Shown here: positions 43,614 to 54,724 of the stretch, in pieces
Numbering within the stretch: position 1 is the stretch's first letter
How the letters are laid out: every line of letters starts with the position of its first letter
The notes under the pieces: generated by a model
Told to the model about the DNA's origin: nothing
The model's input: only the letters and a program-made list of their open reading frames with translations
Databases searched by the model: none
DNA from: JAVBLF01 sp031553675
GTDB taxonomy: Bacteria; Bacillota; Clostridia; Christensenellales; CALWSW01
Length of the DNA: 64,000 nucleotides
Assembly: GCA_031553675.1 (NCBI GenBank)
Contig: JAVBLF010000016.1
Span: 23,701 to 87,700, forward strand
Reading direction: 5' to 3'
Translations under genes and position numbers: made by a program

Positions 43614-44032
43614 GCGATGCTCCGGGCGGCGAGATCGGCATGCAGGGCGTCGATCGTCGTCTCCGGCGCCGTGCCTGGGCCAAACACGCGATCGTAACCC
43701 ATGGCGCGAAAGCGCGCCTCCACTTCGTCGAAGGGCTGTTTGCCGACGACGATGTTGCCGCCGACATAGAGCAGTACCTTGCCGATTCCGGCCTCGACGC
43801 ACTTTTCGCGCAGGCCGCGGCAGTCGAGTTCGCCGTGGCCGTAGAGCGACGAGACGATGATTGCGTCGGTGGCCGTCTCGATCGCGGCTTCGATGAACTC
43901 TTCCTGGGAAACCATGACGCCGAGGTTCGTCACGTCGAACCCTGCGTCTGTGAAAGCGTGGTAGAGAATTTTGTTGCCCACCGCGTGCACGTCGGCACCG
44001 ATGACGCCGATCACGAGCTTGTATCGATTCAT
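43610..44032 (-). CDS. glmS: Glutamate mutase subunit S, B12-binding
   Basis: 140 residues, a stand-alone cobalamin-binding Rossmann domain. GVIGADVHAVGNKIL contains the DxHxxG motif whose His replaces dimethylbenzimidazole on cobalt. NLGVMVSQEEFI and SSLYGHGELDC continue the family pattern. ATG44032 overlaps the stop of the hydratase beta gene upstream and its stop overlaps glmL. Despite the symbol it is unrelated to glucosamine-6-phosphate synthase. Confidence 0.96.
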   Translation of the reverse strand: MNRYKLVIGVIGADVHAVGNKILYHAFTDAGFDVTNLGVMVSQEEFIEAAIETATDAIIVSSLYGHGELDCRGLREKCVEAGIGKVLLYVGGNIVVGKQPFDEVEARFRAMGYDRVFGPGTAPETTIDALHADLAARSIA

Positions 44033-44592
44033 TGCGCACCTCGCTGCGACAGGTATTCGCGTCTGCCGATTTTGTACAGGTCGCGTCCCTCGGCGTCGAG
44101 CAGCACGACGGCGGGGAAATCTTCGACTTCCAGGCGGTAGATCGCCTCGGGGCCCAGGTCTTCGTATGCGACGCATTCCATGCGTTTGACGCGGCTGGCC
44201 AAAAGCGCTCCCGCGCCGCCGATCGCGCCGAAGTAGACAGCGCCGTTGCGCCGGATGGCTTCGACGACCTCGGAGCCGCGCTTGCCCTTTCCGATCATGC
44301 CGCGCAAGCCCCGATCGAGCAAGGTCGGCGCGTAAGCGTCCATGCGATAACTCGTCGTCGGCCCACAGGAACCGATGATCGCGCCGGGTTTGGCGGGCGT
44401 CGGACCGACGTAATAGAGCACGGCTCCTTCGAGAGGGAAGGGGAGGGCTTCGTTGTTTTGCACGAGCGCGACGAGTCGCTTGTGCGCGGCGTCGCGCGCC
44501 GTATAGATCACGCCGGAAAAGGACACTTCATCCCCCGATCGGAGCGTCTTGGCCTTTTCCGCGGAGAGGGGCGTCTCGATGCGTGTAGCCAT
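44029..44592 (-). CDS. Class I fumarase-type hydratase, beta subunit (possibly mesaconase)
   Basis: 187 residues, matching the C-terminal part of class I fumarase or the tartrate dehydratase beta subunit. VGPTPAKPGAIIGSCGPTTSYRMD, GKGKRG and FGAIGGAGALLA are diagnostic. Works with the alpha subunit encoded just upstream, whose stop overlaps this start. Between mutase and ftcD genes, the natural substrate may be mesaconate (hydrated to citramalate) rather than fumarate. That is inference from context; ordinary fumarase remains possible. Confidence 0.88.
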   Translation of the reverse strand: MATRIETPLSAEKAKTLRSGDEVSFSGVIYTARDAAHKRLVALVQNNEALPFPLEGAVLYYVGPTPAKPGAIIGSCGPTTSYRMDAYAPTLLDRGLRGMIGKGKRGSEVVEAIRRNGAVYFGAIGGAGALLASRVKRMECVAYEDLGPEAIYRLEVEDFPAVVLLDAEGRDLYKIGRREYLSQRGAQ

Positions 44593-45431
44593 CAGAGCAC
44601 CTCCGTTTTGTGCCGCGTGACGTGGCAGTTGATGTTGACGGCGCAGGGAAGGCCGGCGATGTGGGTCGGCAGCGTCTCGATCTGCACGGCGAGCGCCGTC
44701 GTGCGGCCGCCGTAGCCTTGCGGTCCGATCCCCAGATCGTTGATGCGTTCGAGCAACTCACGTTCCAGCGCGGCGTAGAAGAGGGAGGGGTGCTGCGATC
44801 CCAGCGGCCGCAAGAGGGCCTTTTTCGCGAGCAGGGCGGCTTTGTCGAAGGTACCGCCGATTCCGACGCCCACGACGATGGGCGGACAGGGGTTCGGACC
44901 GGCATCCTCGACGGTTTGCAGCACGAAATCGCGCACGCCTTCGACGCCGTCCGAGGGGCGGAGCATGGCGATGCGGCTCATGTTTTCGCTGCCGAATCCT
45001 TTGGGCGCGACGGTGACCGTGACGCGATCGCCCGGCACGAGGTCGATGTAAAGCATGGCGGGCGTGTTGTCGCCGGTGTTTTTGCGCTCGAGCGGGTCGC
45101 CGACGACCGACTTTCGCAAATATCCTTCGCGGTATCCAATGCGCACCCCTTCATCGACGGCGGCGTGCAAGTCGCCTTCGATGTAGACATCCTGGCCAAT
45201 CTCGACGAAGACGCAGGCCATGCCCGTGTCCTGACAGATCGGAATGCGCTCCGCTTCGGCGCGCGCATAGTTGTCCGCGAGTTTTTCGAGCACGGATCGC
45301 GCGGCAGGCCATTCCTCTCGCGCGAGGTGCGCGTCCATGCTGCGCTTGACGTCGTCGGGGAGTTCGATGTTCGCGTCGATCGACAGGCGCGCGACGGCCT
45401 CTGTGATCGCGCTGGCATGCAGTGTTCGCAT
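44592..45431 (-). CDS. Class I fumarase-type hydratase, alpha subunit (possibly mesaconase)
   Basis: 279 residues. The 4Fe-4S cluster cysteines appear in ICQDTGM, PNPCPP and NINCHVTRHK; GIGGTFDKAA and GPQGYGGRT are alpha-subunit signatures. Oxygen-sensitive dehydratase of the fumarase/tartrate dehydratase group, split into two subunits as in many anaerobes. Start ATG45431 follows GGAGAG. It is the second gene of the ftcD-led operon. In the methylaspartate route a hydratase is needed to turn mesaconate into (S)-citramalate. Confidence 0.9.
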   Translation of the reverse strand: MRTLHASAITEAVARLSIDANIELPDDVKRSMDAHLAREEWPAARSVLEKLADNYARAEAERIPICQDTGMACVFVEIGQDVYIEGDLHAAVDEGVRIGYREGYLRKSVVGDPLERKNTGDNTPAMLYIDLVPGDRVTVTVAPKGFGSENMSRIAMLRPSDGVEGVRDFVLQTVEDAGPNPCPPIVVGVGIGGTFDKAALLAKKALLRPLGSQHPSLFYAALERELLERINDLGIGPQGYGGRTTALAVQIETLPTHIAGLPCAVNINCHVTRHKTEVL

Positions 45432-45480
45432 GGTTTTCTCTCCATCCAGATCGCGTTTTCTGGCAGGCGTGAACGATGGC

Positions 45481-46377
45481 CTACAGCAGATGGTTTTCGA
45501 GTACCTGCGTGTTCGCGTCAAAGTTTTCGAGTTGCAGATAATAATCCGCGCAATCGATGAGCGCGCGCGCCGGCGTTAGGCCAACGATCTCCGCGCCGAT
45601 GATCGTCACGCCCCAGCGCGCCGCTTCGAAGCGGATCGCCTCGTGTGCGCGGTAAATGGGAGTCGTTTCGAAATCGACGAGGTTCATCGACACCTGCGCG
45701 ACCTGGCGATCTTCGAGCATGACGCCGATGGCTTTGCAAGCCGCGTAGCCGCCCGACGAACAACGGATCGCCTTGGCGATGGCGTTGGCGATCGAAAGGT
45801 CCGACGTGCTGAGGTTGACGTTGTAGGCGATCAGGGGTTTGCGCGCGCCGATCGCCGTGATGCCTGCCGTCGGGTGGATCTTGCGCTCGCCAAAGTCCGG
45901 CGCCCATTCGTCCTGGAGCAGCTTTTCGGGCATGCCTTCGAACTGTCCTTTGCGCACCGTAGCCAAATTGCGGCGCTGGGGGGTCGCGGCGGAATCTTCG
46001 TATAAAAAGCTCGGGATTTGGAGTTCCTGGTAGATGCGAGCGGCCAACGTTTTGGAAAGCGCCACACAGTCGTCCACCGTGACTTCCTTGACCGGCACGA
46101 AGGGAATGACGTCGGTCGCGCCCATGCGGGGATGCTCGCCTGCATGCTTCGTCATGTCGATCCGTTCGCTGGCCAGTTTGCAGAGTCGGAACGCCGCCTC
46201 CGCGATGCCATCCGGATCGCCGATGAGCGTAAACACGCTGCGGTTGTGGTTGGGGTCGGACGAATGATCCAAAAGGATCACGCCGTGAACGCTCTTCGCT
46301 TCGGAGACGAGGGCGTCGATCACGTCTTGCCTTCTGCCTTCGCTGAAATTGGGGATGCATTCGATCAATTTGGCCAT
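45481..46377 (-). CDS. ftcD: Glutamate formimidoyltransferase
   Basis: 298 residues, transferase domain only; no cyclodeaminase domain is fused. MAKLIECIPNFSEGR at the N-terminus, DHSSDPNHNRSVFT, EHPRMGATDVIPFVP and GARKPLIAYNVNL are the family signature. It moves the formimino group of N-formiminoglutamate (end product of HutI plus hydrolysis) onto tetrahydrofolate, releasing glutamate, which the downstream glmSLE genes then use. Heads the minus-strand operon and is divergent from hutU. Confidence 0.95.
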   Translation of the reverse strand: MAKLIECIPNFSEGRRQDVIDALVSEAKSVHGVILLDHSSDPNHNRSVFTLIGDPDGIAEAAFRLCKLASERIDMTKHAGEHPRMGATDVIPFVPVKEVTVDDCVALSKTLAARIYQELQIPSFLYEDSAATPQRRNLATVRKGQFEGMPEKLLQDEWAPDFGERKIHPTAGITAIGARKPLIAYNVNLSTSDLSIANAIAKAIRCSSGGYAACKAIGVMLEDRQVAQVSMNLVDFETTPIYRAHEAIRFEAARWGVTIIGAEIVGLTPARALIDCADYYLQLENFDANTQVLENHLL

Positions 46378-46834
46378 GTTTTCGCCTTTCGTGCATGTGC
46401 TTCGGATCGTGTCCCAACAGCGTCGCTAAACGCGAAATACGCACAAAGCTTGCTGCGCTGGGCATGACGTCGTGCGTTCGCTCAAGTGGGTTTTCACCCT
46501 GTCGGATCACGTGGGGGTGTCGGATTCCGGCCGAGAAGGTCGGCCGCAGGAAAGCTATGGGAATTGGTATAGGATATTTTTGCTTTGGTTCTCGCAACAA
46601 GAGTACCAAAATTCCTTGTAAAAATCAATTCCTTTTTGCCGCTTCATCCAAGCGCAAATGTCGTGGATTTTCGGAAAGACAACGCGCGATCCCCTATTGC
46701 GTGCCATCGCGTTGTGTGATACATTGGACTCATCCTATCGGGCACATCTCGAAAATTGGATCACACCACGATCGACGACGAATCTGTCGGGTATACCGAT
46801 CACGCCTCTTTGTGGGTATTGAGGAGGTCTATTG
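46378..46834. other. Divergent regulatory region between ftcD and hutU
   Basis: 457 bases with no credible gene; the middle (about 46555-46660) is AT-rich. A weak + promoter TTGCGT-16-TACATT (46698-46725) could drive hutU, leaving a leader of about 100 bases. No clear -35/-10 pair is seen for ftcD. Probably binds the hut regulator. Confidence 0.4.
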
Positions 46835-48862
<2,028 letters not shown>

Positions 48863-48871
48863 GGTGAATCC

Positions 48872-50095
48872 ATGGATCTCTTGTTGACCCAGATCGGCAT
48901 GTTGGCGACCCCTCTCGGCTGCGAGGCCCGAAAAGGCCAGGCCCAGGGTGAAATCGCCGTGCATCGCCATACAGCCGTCGGCATCGAAAACGGCCGGATC
49001 GCCTACGTCGGCCCGGAAAGCGACGCCCCCCAGGCGAAGGAAACGATCGACTGCGGCGGGCAGCTCGTGACGCCCGGCCTCGTCGATGCCCACACCCACA
49101 CGGTATTCGGCGGCTGGCGCCAACACGAAATGGCGCAAAAGCTCGCCGGCGTCTCCTACCTCGACATCCTCAAGCAGGGCGGCGGCATACTCAGCACCGT
49201 CGAAGCGACCCGCGCCGCCGACGAAGAGTCGCTCGTCGCGCGATGCGGCGGCTTCCTGGCGGAGATGCTCCGCCACGGCACGACGACCGCCGAATGCAAG
49301 AGCGGTTACGGCCTCGACCTCGAAACGGAACGAAAACAACTCCGCGTCATCCGCCGCCTGCAAGCAAGCAGTCCGGTCGAGCTCGTGCCGACCTTCCTGG
49401 GCGCGCACGCCATCCCCACCGCCTACAAAGACGACCGCGAAGCCTACATCCGCCTCGTGATCGACGTCATGCTGCCCGCCGTCGCCGAAGAAAAGCTGGC
49501 CGAATTCTGCGACGTGTTCTGCGAGACAGCCGTCTTCACGCCCGACGAGAGCGAACGCATCCTCCGCGCCGCGCAGCGCCTCGGCCTTCGCGCCAAGCTC
49601 CACGGCGACGAGATCGATCCCATCGGCGGCGCGGAACTCGCCGCCAAGATCGCTTGCGTATCGGCCGAACACCTGATCCAGGCGTCGGACGAAGGGATTC
49701 GGCAAATGGCCGAGGCTGGCGTGATCGCCTGCTTGCTGCCCGCGACGAGCTTCTACCTCGACAAACCCTACGCCCGTGCCCGTAAGATGATCGAGGAAAA
49801 CGTCGCCGTCGCCGTCGCCACCGACTTTAACCCGGGCTCCAGCCCGATACTGAACCTCCAGATCCCGATGTCGCTCGCCTGCCTGAAGTACCGGATGACG
49901 CCTGCCGAAGCCCTTTGCGCCGCGACGCTGAACGCAGCCGCCGCCATCGGGCGCGCGGAAAGCGTCGGCAGCGTTGAAGTCGGCAAGGCAGCCGACCTCG
50001 TCCTCTGGGACGCAGACGACCTCGACACGATCTTCTACCGCTTTGGCAACAACCTCGTCCGCCACGTCATCAGGAGCGGCCGCGTTGCGGTGTGA
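48872..50095 (+). CDS. hutI: Imidazolonepropionase
   Basis: 407 residues, amidohydrolase superfamily. VDAHTHTVFGGWR gives the metal HxH, then HGTTTAECKSGYGLD, KLHGDEIDPIGG and ATDFNPGSSP. It opens the imidazolone ring to N-formimino-glutamate. Starts nine bases after hutU with GAGGTGAA. The C-terminal KAADLVLWDADD is the standard composite-domain strand. Confidence 0.97.
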   Translation: MDLLLTQIGMLATPLGCEARKGQAQGEIAVHRHTAVGIENGRIAYVGPESDAPQAKETIDCGGQLVTPGLVDAHTHTVFGGWRQHEMAQKLAGVSYLDILKQGGGILSTVEATRAADEESLVARCGGFLAEMLRHGTTTAECKSGYGLDLETERKQLRVIRRLQASSPVELVPTFLGAHAIPTAYKDDREAYIRLVIDVMLPAVAEEKLAEFCDVFCETAVFTPDESERILRAAQRLGLRAKLHGDEIDPIGGAELAAKIACVSAEHLIQASDEGIRQMAEAGVIACLLPATSFYLDKPYARARKMIEENVAVAVATDFNPGSSPILNLQIPMSLACLKYRMTPAEALCAATLNAAAAIGRAESVGSVEVGKAADLVLWDADDLDTIFYRFGNNLVRHVIRSGRVAV

Positions 50096-50108
50096 TGGGA
50101 GCGCAGCG

Positions 50109-51131
50109 ATGAATTTGGATGCCATCCGCCTGGACAGGCGATCCCACACGCCCGTTTCGGAGCAGATCGCGAAACAGATCGTGCGCCTCATCTACGATGG
50201 GGCGCTCAAACCCGGCGACCGTTTGCCGCCGGAGCGCGTTTTGGCGGAACAACTGGGCGTCTCGCGCGGCACGGTCAAGCGCGCTTACGGTCAGCTCGCC
50301 GAGGCGCAGGAGATCGGCGTCCGGCAGGGAAGCGGAAGTTATGTGCAGAAAAGCAGCCAGCATTTCGAGCAAAACCAGCGCGTCGAGGCGATGGAGATCA
50401 TTGCCTCGGCCGTGCAACAGCTCCAGGACATGGGCTTTTCCGCCAAAGAGATCACGAATTTGGTCAACCTGCAAGCGCTCGGATCGTCACACAACAAGTT
50501 TCGCAAGATCAGCATCATGATCGTGTCGAACAACCACGACATCTTGTCCGAGCTCGAGCAGCAGCTTTCCTACCTGTCCTACTCGTCGCCTTTTTTGTTC
50601 ACGCTTTCCTTCGTGACGCTGAAGACGATCCAAAATAACCCCGACCCCGTTCAAGTGCTGCTGTCATACGATCTGATCATCGCGACCACAATCGATTACC
50701 CGGCGGTGCTGGCCATCGCGCCCATGCTGAAAAACCGCATCTTTGAGGCGCTGCTTTCTCCGCGCACCAAGACGCTGATGGAACTTTCTTCGCTGCCACA
50801 AAATGCCAAGATCGCCGTCATCTACCGCACGGACATCTTTCGCCGCATCGTCGAAAAGCACCTGCGCGCGCTGGGATTTGGCGGCGACAACGTGCTCTAC
50901 TACAACGAAGCGTCCTACAACCCCAAAAGCCATGCGGATTGCGGCGTCAGCGTTTTGGTCAATTTCAACGAATCGCCTGTCTATACCGACCCGGATTTTG
51001 CCGCGCGCAACGAGGCATTTTTGCAGCAGGGCGGCCAGATCATCCGTTTTGGTTACCAGATCGAGCGCGGATCGCTCGTTTATCTCGAGGACCTTGTGCA
51101 AAAACTGATCAAGTCGCAATCCGACGATTGA
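50109..51131 (+). CDS. GntR-type regulator with an unassigned effector domain
   Basis: 340 residues. Residues 12-75 form a GntR winged helix (SEQIAKQIVRLIYDGALKPGDRLPPERVLAEQL, shown in parts; RGTVKRAYGQL recognition helix). The remaining 250 residues are neither FCD, UTRA nor aminotransferase-like. They look like an alternating alpha/beta fold (KISIMIVSNNHDILSELE, DLIIATTIDYPAVL, KIAVIYRTDIFRRIVEKHL), somewhat like a periplasmic-binding-protein fold. It sits between hutI and hutH, so it probably controls histidine use, with urocanate as a reasonable ligand guess. Confidence 0.7.
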   Translation: MNLDAIRLDRRSHTPVSEQIAKQIVRLIYDGALKPGDRLPPERVLAEQLGVSRGTVKRAYGQLAEAQEIGVRQGSGSYVQKSSQHFEQNQRVEAMEIIASAVQQLQDMGFSAKEITNLVNLQALGSSHNKFRKISIMIVSNNHDILSELEQQLSYLSYSSPFLFTLSFVTLKTIQNNPDPVQVLLSYDLIIATTIDYPAVLAIAPMLKNRIFEALLSPRTKTLMELSSLPQNAKIAVIYRTDIFRRIVEKHLRALGFGGDNVLYYNEASYNPKSHADCGVSVLVNFNESPVYTDPDFAARNEAFLQQGGQIIRFGYQIERGSLVYLEDLVQKLIKSQSDD

Positions 51132-51256
51132 AGGAACGGGGACTTCATGAAACCGCATCAGCCGAGACACCGAACACACCGCGATACGCAAACCACATAG
51201 CGAACGATCGGCGAAGTGCGCTTGCGCATTTCGTCGAATTATTTTAGGAGGACAAG

Positions 51257-52780
51257 ATGATTATTACCGAAACGGCCATTTCGATCGAAGATGTCGTGCG
51301 CGTGGCACGCTTTCACGAGCGGATTTCCCTTAGCGACGGCGTGAAAACCCGAATCGAAGCCAGCCGCCGCATCGTCGAGAAAATCCTCGCATCCGACAAG
51401 CCCGTCTATGGCATCAACACGGGCTTTGGAGAATTGAGCAAGATCTTCATCTCGGCCGACGAGCGTGCGACGCTCCAACGCAACCTGATCATGAGCCATT
51501 GCACTGGCGTCGGCAAATGCTTGCCGGAGGACGTGGTACGCGCTGTGATGTTCCTGCGCGTCAACTCCCTTTCGAAGGGCTATTCGGGCATCCGCCTCTC
51601 GACGGTCGAAAAACTGATCGAGCTGCTGAACGCCGACATCACGCCCGCCATCCCTGCGAAAGGCTCCGTCGGCGCGAGCGGCGATCTCGCACCACTCGCC
51701 CACATGGCGGCCGTCCTCATGGGCGAGGGCTTCGTGCAAGTCGATGGCGAAATCCGCCCGAGCGCCCCCTACCTGAAAGAAAAGAACTTTGAACCCATCG
51801 GACTCGCCGCGAAGGAAGGTCTGGCGCTGATCAACGGCACGCAAGTCATGACGGCGGTCGCCGCGCTGGTCTGCCACGACGCCACCGATCTCATGAAGCT
51901 GTCCGACGTGGCGGCGTCGCTTTCGCTGGAGGCGCTACAGGGCACACGCACCGCATTCGATCCGCGCATCGCCGCGATCCGCCCCCACAAAGGCCAGATC
52001 GCCACCGCCGACAACGTACTGCGTCTGACCCAGGACAGCGCCATCATCGCCCACCACGAAAACTGTAACAAAGTCCAGGACGCTTACTCTCTGCGCTGCG
52101 TCTCCCAAGTGCATGGCGCTTCGAAGGACGCCCTTCGCCGCGTGGTCGAAGCGGTTGACATCGAGATGAACGCCGTCACGGACAACCCCATCGTCATGCC
52201 CGACACCGAGGAGATCATCTCGGGCGGCAATTTCCACGGCCAGCCGATCGCGCTCGCGATGGACTACCTCAAGGTCGCGCTCGCCGAGATCGGCGACATG
52301 TCCGAACGCCGCACCAACCGCCTCGTAGATCCGAGCCTAAGCGCGCTGCCTTCGTTTTTGACCGCCTATCCGGGCGTCAACTCGGGCTTTATGATCCTAC
52401 AGTACACAGCGGCTTCGCTCGTATCGGAAAACAAAGTCATCGCCCACCCGGCCTCCGTCGATTCGATTCCCACCTCGGCCAACCAGGAGGACCACGTTTC
52501 CATGGGCACGATCGCCGCCCGCCAATCGCGCGAGATCCTCGAAAACGTCCGCTACGTCCTTTCGATCGAAATCATGGCCGCCGCGCAGGGCATCGATTTC
52601 CTCTCGCCGCTGACGCCCGGCACCGGCACCGGCGCTGCGCACGCCTTCGTCCGCCAGCATGTCGCCCATCTCGACGAAGACCGCATCCTCACGCCCGACA
52701 TCCTCACGATTCGCCGCCTGACGGAGGATGGCTCGCTGCTCGCCGCCGTCGAAAGCGTTACGGGCACTTTGTCCGCCTGA
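51257..52780 (+). CDS. hutH: Histidine ammonia-lyase
   Basis: 507 residues. The MIO cofactor triad is Ala140-Ser141-Gly142 in KGSVGASGDLAPLAH. Tyr51 (YGINTGFG), His81 (MSH), QDAYSLRC and NQEDHVSMG supply the other active-site residues. It eliminates ammonia from histidine to urocanate, the first hut step, although it is last in gene order. ATG51257 follows TTTAGGAGG; 125 bases separate it from the regulator and include a GAAGTGCGC/GCGCATTTC hairpin. Confidence 0.97.
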   Translation: MIITETAISIEDVVRVARFHERISLSDGVKTRIEASRRIVEKILASDKPVYGINTGFGELSKIFISADERATLQRNLIMSHCTGVGKCLPEDVVRAVMFLRVNSLSKGYSGIRLSTVEKLIELLNADITPAIPAKGSVGASGDLAPLAHMAAVLMGEGFVQVDGEIRPSAPYLKEKNFEPIGLAAKEGLALINGTQVMTAVAALVCHDATDLMKLSDVAASLSLEALQGTRTAFDPRIAAIRPHKGQIATADNVLRLTQDSAIIAHHENCNKVQDAYSLRCVSQVHGASKDALRRVVEAVDIEMNAVTDNPIVMPDTEEIISGGNFHGQPIALAMDYLKVALAEIGDMSERRTNRLVDPSLSALPSFLTAYPGVNSGFMILQYTAASLVSENKVIAHPASVDSIPTSANQEDHVSMGTIAARQSREILENVRYVLSIEIMAAAQGIDFLSPLTPGTGTGAAHAFVRQHVAHLDEDRILTPDILTIRRLTEDGSLLAAVESVTGTLSA

Positions 52781-52801
52781 TCCCTTCCGCCGCAAAACAC
52801 A

Positions 52802-52841
52802 AAACAGGACGCCCGGCGCGATGCCCGGCGTCCTGTTTGTC
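52802..52841 (+). terminator. Terminator of the hut operon
   Basis: AAACAGGACGCC / GGCGTCCTGTTT perfect stem with a 13-base loop and T-rich tail. Confidence 0.85.
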
Positions 52842-52901
52842 GTATATCGCACAATGAAGCACCAAATGAAAAGTGATGACCCAAATGAAAATTTCGGAAA
52901 T

Positions 52902-52973
52902 ATAGGGATTCCAAAGGGTCCTGGACCCCTTGGGTAGGGGGCTTGGGGGACAAAGTCCCCCAAAAAAGCCTAG
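52902..52973 (-). repeat. Double-hairpin repeat, copy D, overlapping the HAL-like stop
   Basis: Read on the minus strand: CTAGG, hairpin 1 (TTGGGGGAC / GTCCCCCAA), GCCCCCTA, hairpin 2 (CCAAGGGGTCC / GGACCCTTTGG), AATCCCTAT. The TAG of CTAG is the stop codon of the lyase-like gene. The most complete copy in the window. Confidence 0.88.
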
Positions 52974-54490
52974 TTCAGCTTCCCAACTTTGGACTCAGCG
53001 ATCGCGACGAGCTGACCCGTGTGGATCATCGTGCGGATGTGCTCGATGAGAGGGTAGAGGGCTTCGTCGTTTTGCAGCGCGGGCACGGATGCGGCGAGCG
53101 CTTCGACGACGGCCTGGGTTACCGAGCCGGTCTTGAGGCCGCTCTCGTTGAACTGCTGCGCTTCGTAGGCCGAAAGCAACTCGATTGCCAGGATGTATTC
53201 GAGGTTCTCCGCCACTTGCCCCGCCTTTTTGCAGGCATTGTAGCCCATCGAAACGTAGTCTTCCTGATCGCCGCTCGTCGGCACGCTGTCGACCGTCGAA
53301 GGGTGGGAGAGGATGCGCATATCGCCCAAAAGACCCGCCTGGGTGTAGTGGGGGATCATCAGGCCGCTGTTCAAGCCGGGATTCGCGATCAAAAACCACG
53401 GCATCTCGGATAGGTTGCCGTTGACGAGGCGGTTGTTGCGCCGTTCGGACATCTTAGCGACGTAGGTCGCGGCGATGGCAGCCGAGTCCATCTCGATGCC
53501 GACATAGCCCGCATCGCAGTTGCAATTCGAAATCGCTTCGCCATCGTCGCCGTCCGGCCAGATAATGGGGTTGTCGCTGCACCCGTTCAGCTCGTTCTCG
53601 ACCGATACCAGCGCATCGGCCAGCGTTTTCTTCGCTGCACCGTGGGCTTGCGGAATGCCGCGCAGCGAAAGCGCGTCCTGCAAACGGTAGTGGTAGTTCG
53701 ACTGCGCATAGGCCGAGTCGGCCAACATGCGCCGTAGATTGTCGGCCGTCGCGTGCTGCTCGCGGTGGGGGCGGACGCTCATCGAGCGCTCGTCGTAGGC
53801 GCGCGGCGTCGCCTTTAAAATCTCAGCGCTCATCATGGCGATGACGTCGGCAGCTTGGACGGCGCCCATCATGTCGTAGAGCGCGAGGGCTGCCAGGCCG
53901 GTCGGGCTGGTGCTGCCGTTCGTGAGCACGAGGCCCTCTTTGAACGAAAGCACCGTCGGCGCGAGTCCGGCTTTCGCGAGCGCCTGGGTTGCGTCCATCC
54001 ATTCGCCCTCGAACTGCGCCCTGCCTTTGCCGATCAGCGTCATGCCGATGTGGCCTTCGGCGCAGAGGTAGCCGACCGAGCCGTTTTGCGGCACAAAGGG
54101 CGTCACGCCTCGGTTGAGCATGTCGCGGATCAGTTCCGCCGTTTCGAGGCGCGCACCCGTATGCCCCGAGCCGATGTTTTGCAGGATCGCAAACAGGATC
54201 GCGCGGACCCGTTCGACAGAAAATGGATCTCCCACCGATACCGAATGCGACAAGACGATGTTTTCTTGCAGCTTGGCGGCTTTGTCCGGAGCGATCGTCT
54301 GCTTGTAGAGCGCGCCAAAGCCCGTCGTGATGCCGTACATCGGCCGCTCTTCCGCGACCCACTTTTTGACGAGCGCTTCGGCGCGCCCCACGCGTTCGAC
54401 ATAGGCGTCGGAAAAGGCAAGCTCTACACCATGGCGGGCGACGCGGACGAGATCGGCGACGCGGACCCTTTCGCCCAATGTGACTTTCAT
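52970..54490 (-). CDS. Aromatic amino acid lyase homologue lacking the MIO triad (ergothionase-like candidate)
   Basis: 506 residues, HAL/PAL fold from end to end. Where hutH has Ala-Ser-Gly, this protein reads GSVG-Y141-L142-C143-AEGHIG, so the MIO electrophile cannot form. Tyr52 (MYGITTGFG) and His82 (LSH) are kept, QEDYVSMG keeps the Glu, but the HAL YSLR tyrosine is Leu and NFHG is NCNCDAG. Ergothionases, which eliminate trimethylamine from ergothioneine, are to my knowledge MIO-free members of this fold; a quaternary ammonium leaving group needs no MIO. Start ATG54490 follows AGGAGGAGC. Divergent from the AcnX/MttB operon. Confidence 0.8.
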   Translation of the reverse strand: MKVTLGERVRVADLVRVARHGVELAFSDAYVERVGRAEALVKKWVAEERPMYGITTGFGALYKQTIAPDKAAKLQENIVLSHSVSVGDPFSVERVRAILFAILQNIGSGHTGARLETAELIRDMLNRGVTPFVPQNGSVGYLCAEGHIGMTLIGKGRAQFEGEWMDATQALAKAGLAPTVLSFKEGLVLTNGSTSPTGLAALALYDMMGAVQAADVIAMMSAEILKATPRAYDERSMSVRPHREQHATADNLRRMLADSAYAQSNYHYRLQDALSLRGIPQAHGAAKKTLADALVSVENELNGCSDNPIIWPDGDDGEAISNCNCDAGYVGIEMDSAAIAATYVAKMSERRNNRLVNGNLSEMPWFLIANPGLNSGLMIPHYTQAGLLGDMRILSHPSTVDSVPTSGDQEDYVSMGYNACKKAGQVAENLEYILAIELLSAYEAQQFNESGLKTGSVTQAVVEALAASVPALQNDEALYPLIEHIRTMIHTGQLVAIAESKVGKLN

Positions 54491-54575
54491 GAAGCTCCTC
54501 CTCAAAATGTGACGGTGAATGGACTATAGAAAGATACCATTTGGAACGCTGGATAGCACAGATAGGTTCCCCTGA

Positions 54576-54604
54576 ATTTTATCACGAAAAAACCGGACGA
54601 ACAA
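54576..54604 (-). promoter_or_regulatory. Promoter of the MIO-less lyase gene
   Basis: Minus strand TTGTTC (54604-54599), 17-base spacer, TAAAAT (54581-54576). Confidence 0.65.
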
Positions 54605-54643
54605 GACGTTTTCCAGTGGGGGCGGCAAATGCACCAACATGGA

Positions 54644-54660
54644 GCCATTTCAGAAATGGC
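54644..54660. promoter_or_regulatory. Perfect 17-base inverted repeat between divergent promoters
   Basis: GCCATTTC-A-GAAATGGC. It lies 36 bases upstream of each -35 region (54604 on the minus side, 54696 on the plus side), a position suited to a regulator that controls both directions. Confidence 0.6.
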
Positions 54661-54695
54661 ATCGTCGATGCGTTGAACTTATTCCGCGATGCAAC

Positions 54696-54724
54696 TTGAC
54701 TTGTCACGCGCAAGATGGTAGCAT
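54696..54724 (+). promoter_or_regulatory. Promoter of the RidA-AcnX-MttB operon
   Basis: TTGACT at 54696-54701, 17-base spacer, TAGCAT at 54719-54724. The -10 runs into a perfect GCATTAATGC palindrome (54721-54730). The 10-base word AATGGACTAT occurs both here (54757-54766) and in the divergent leader (54518-54527). Confidence 0.6.
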
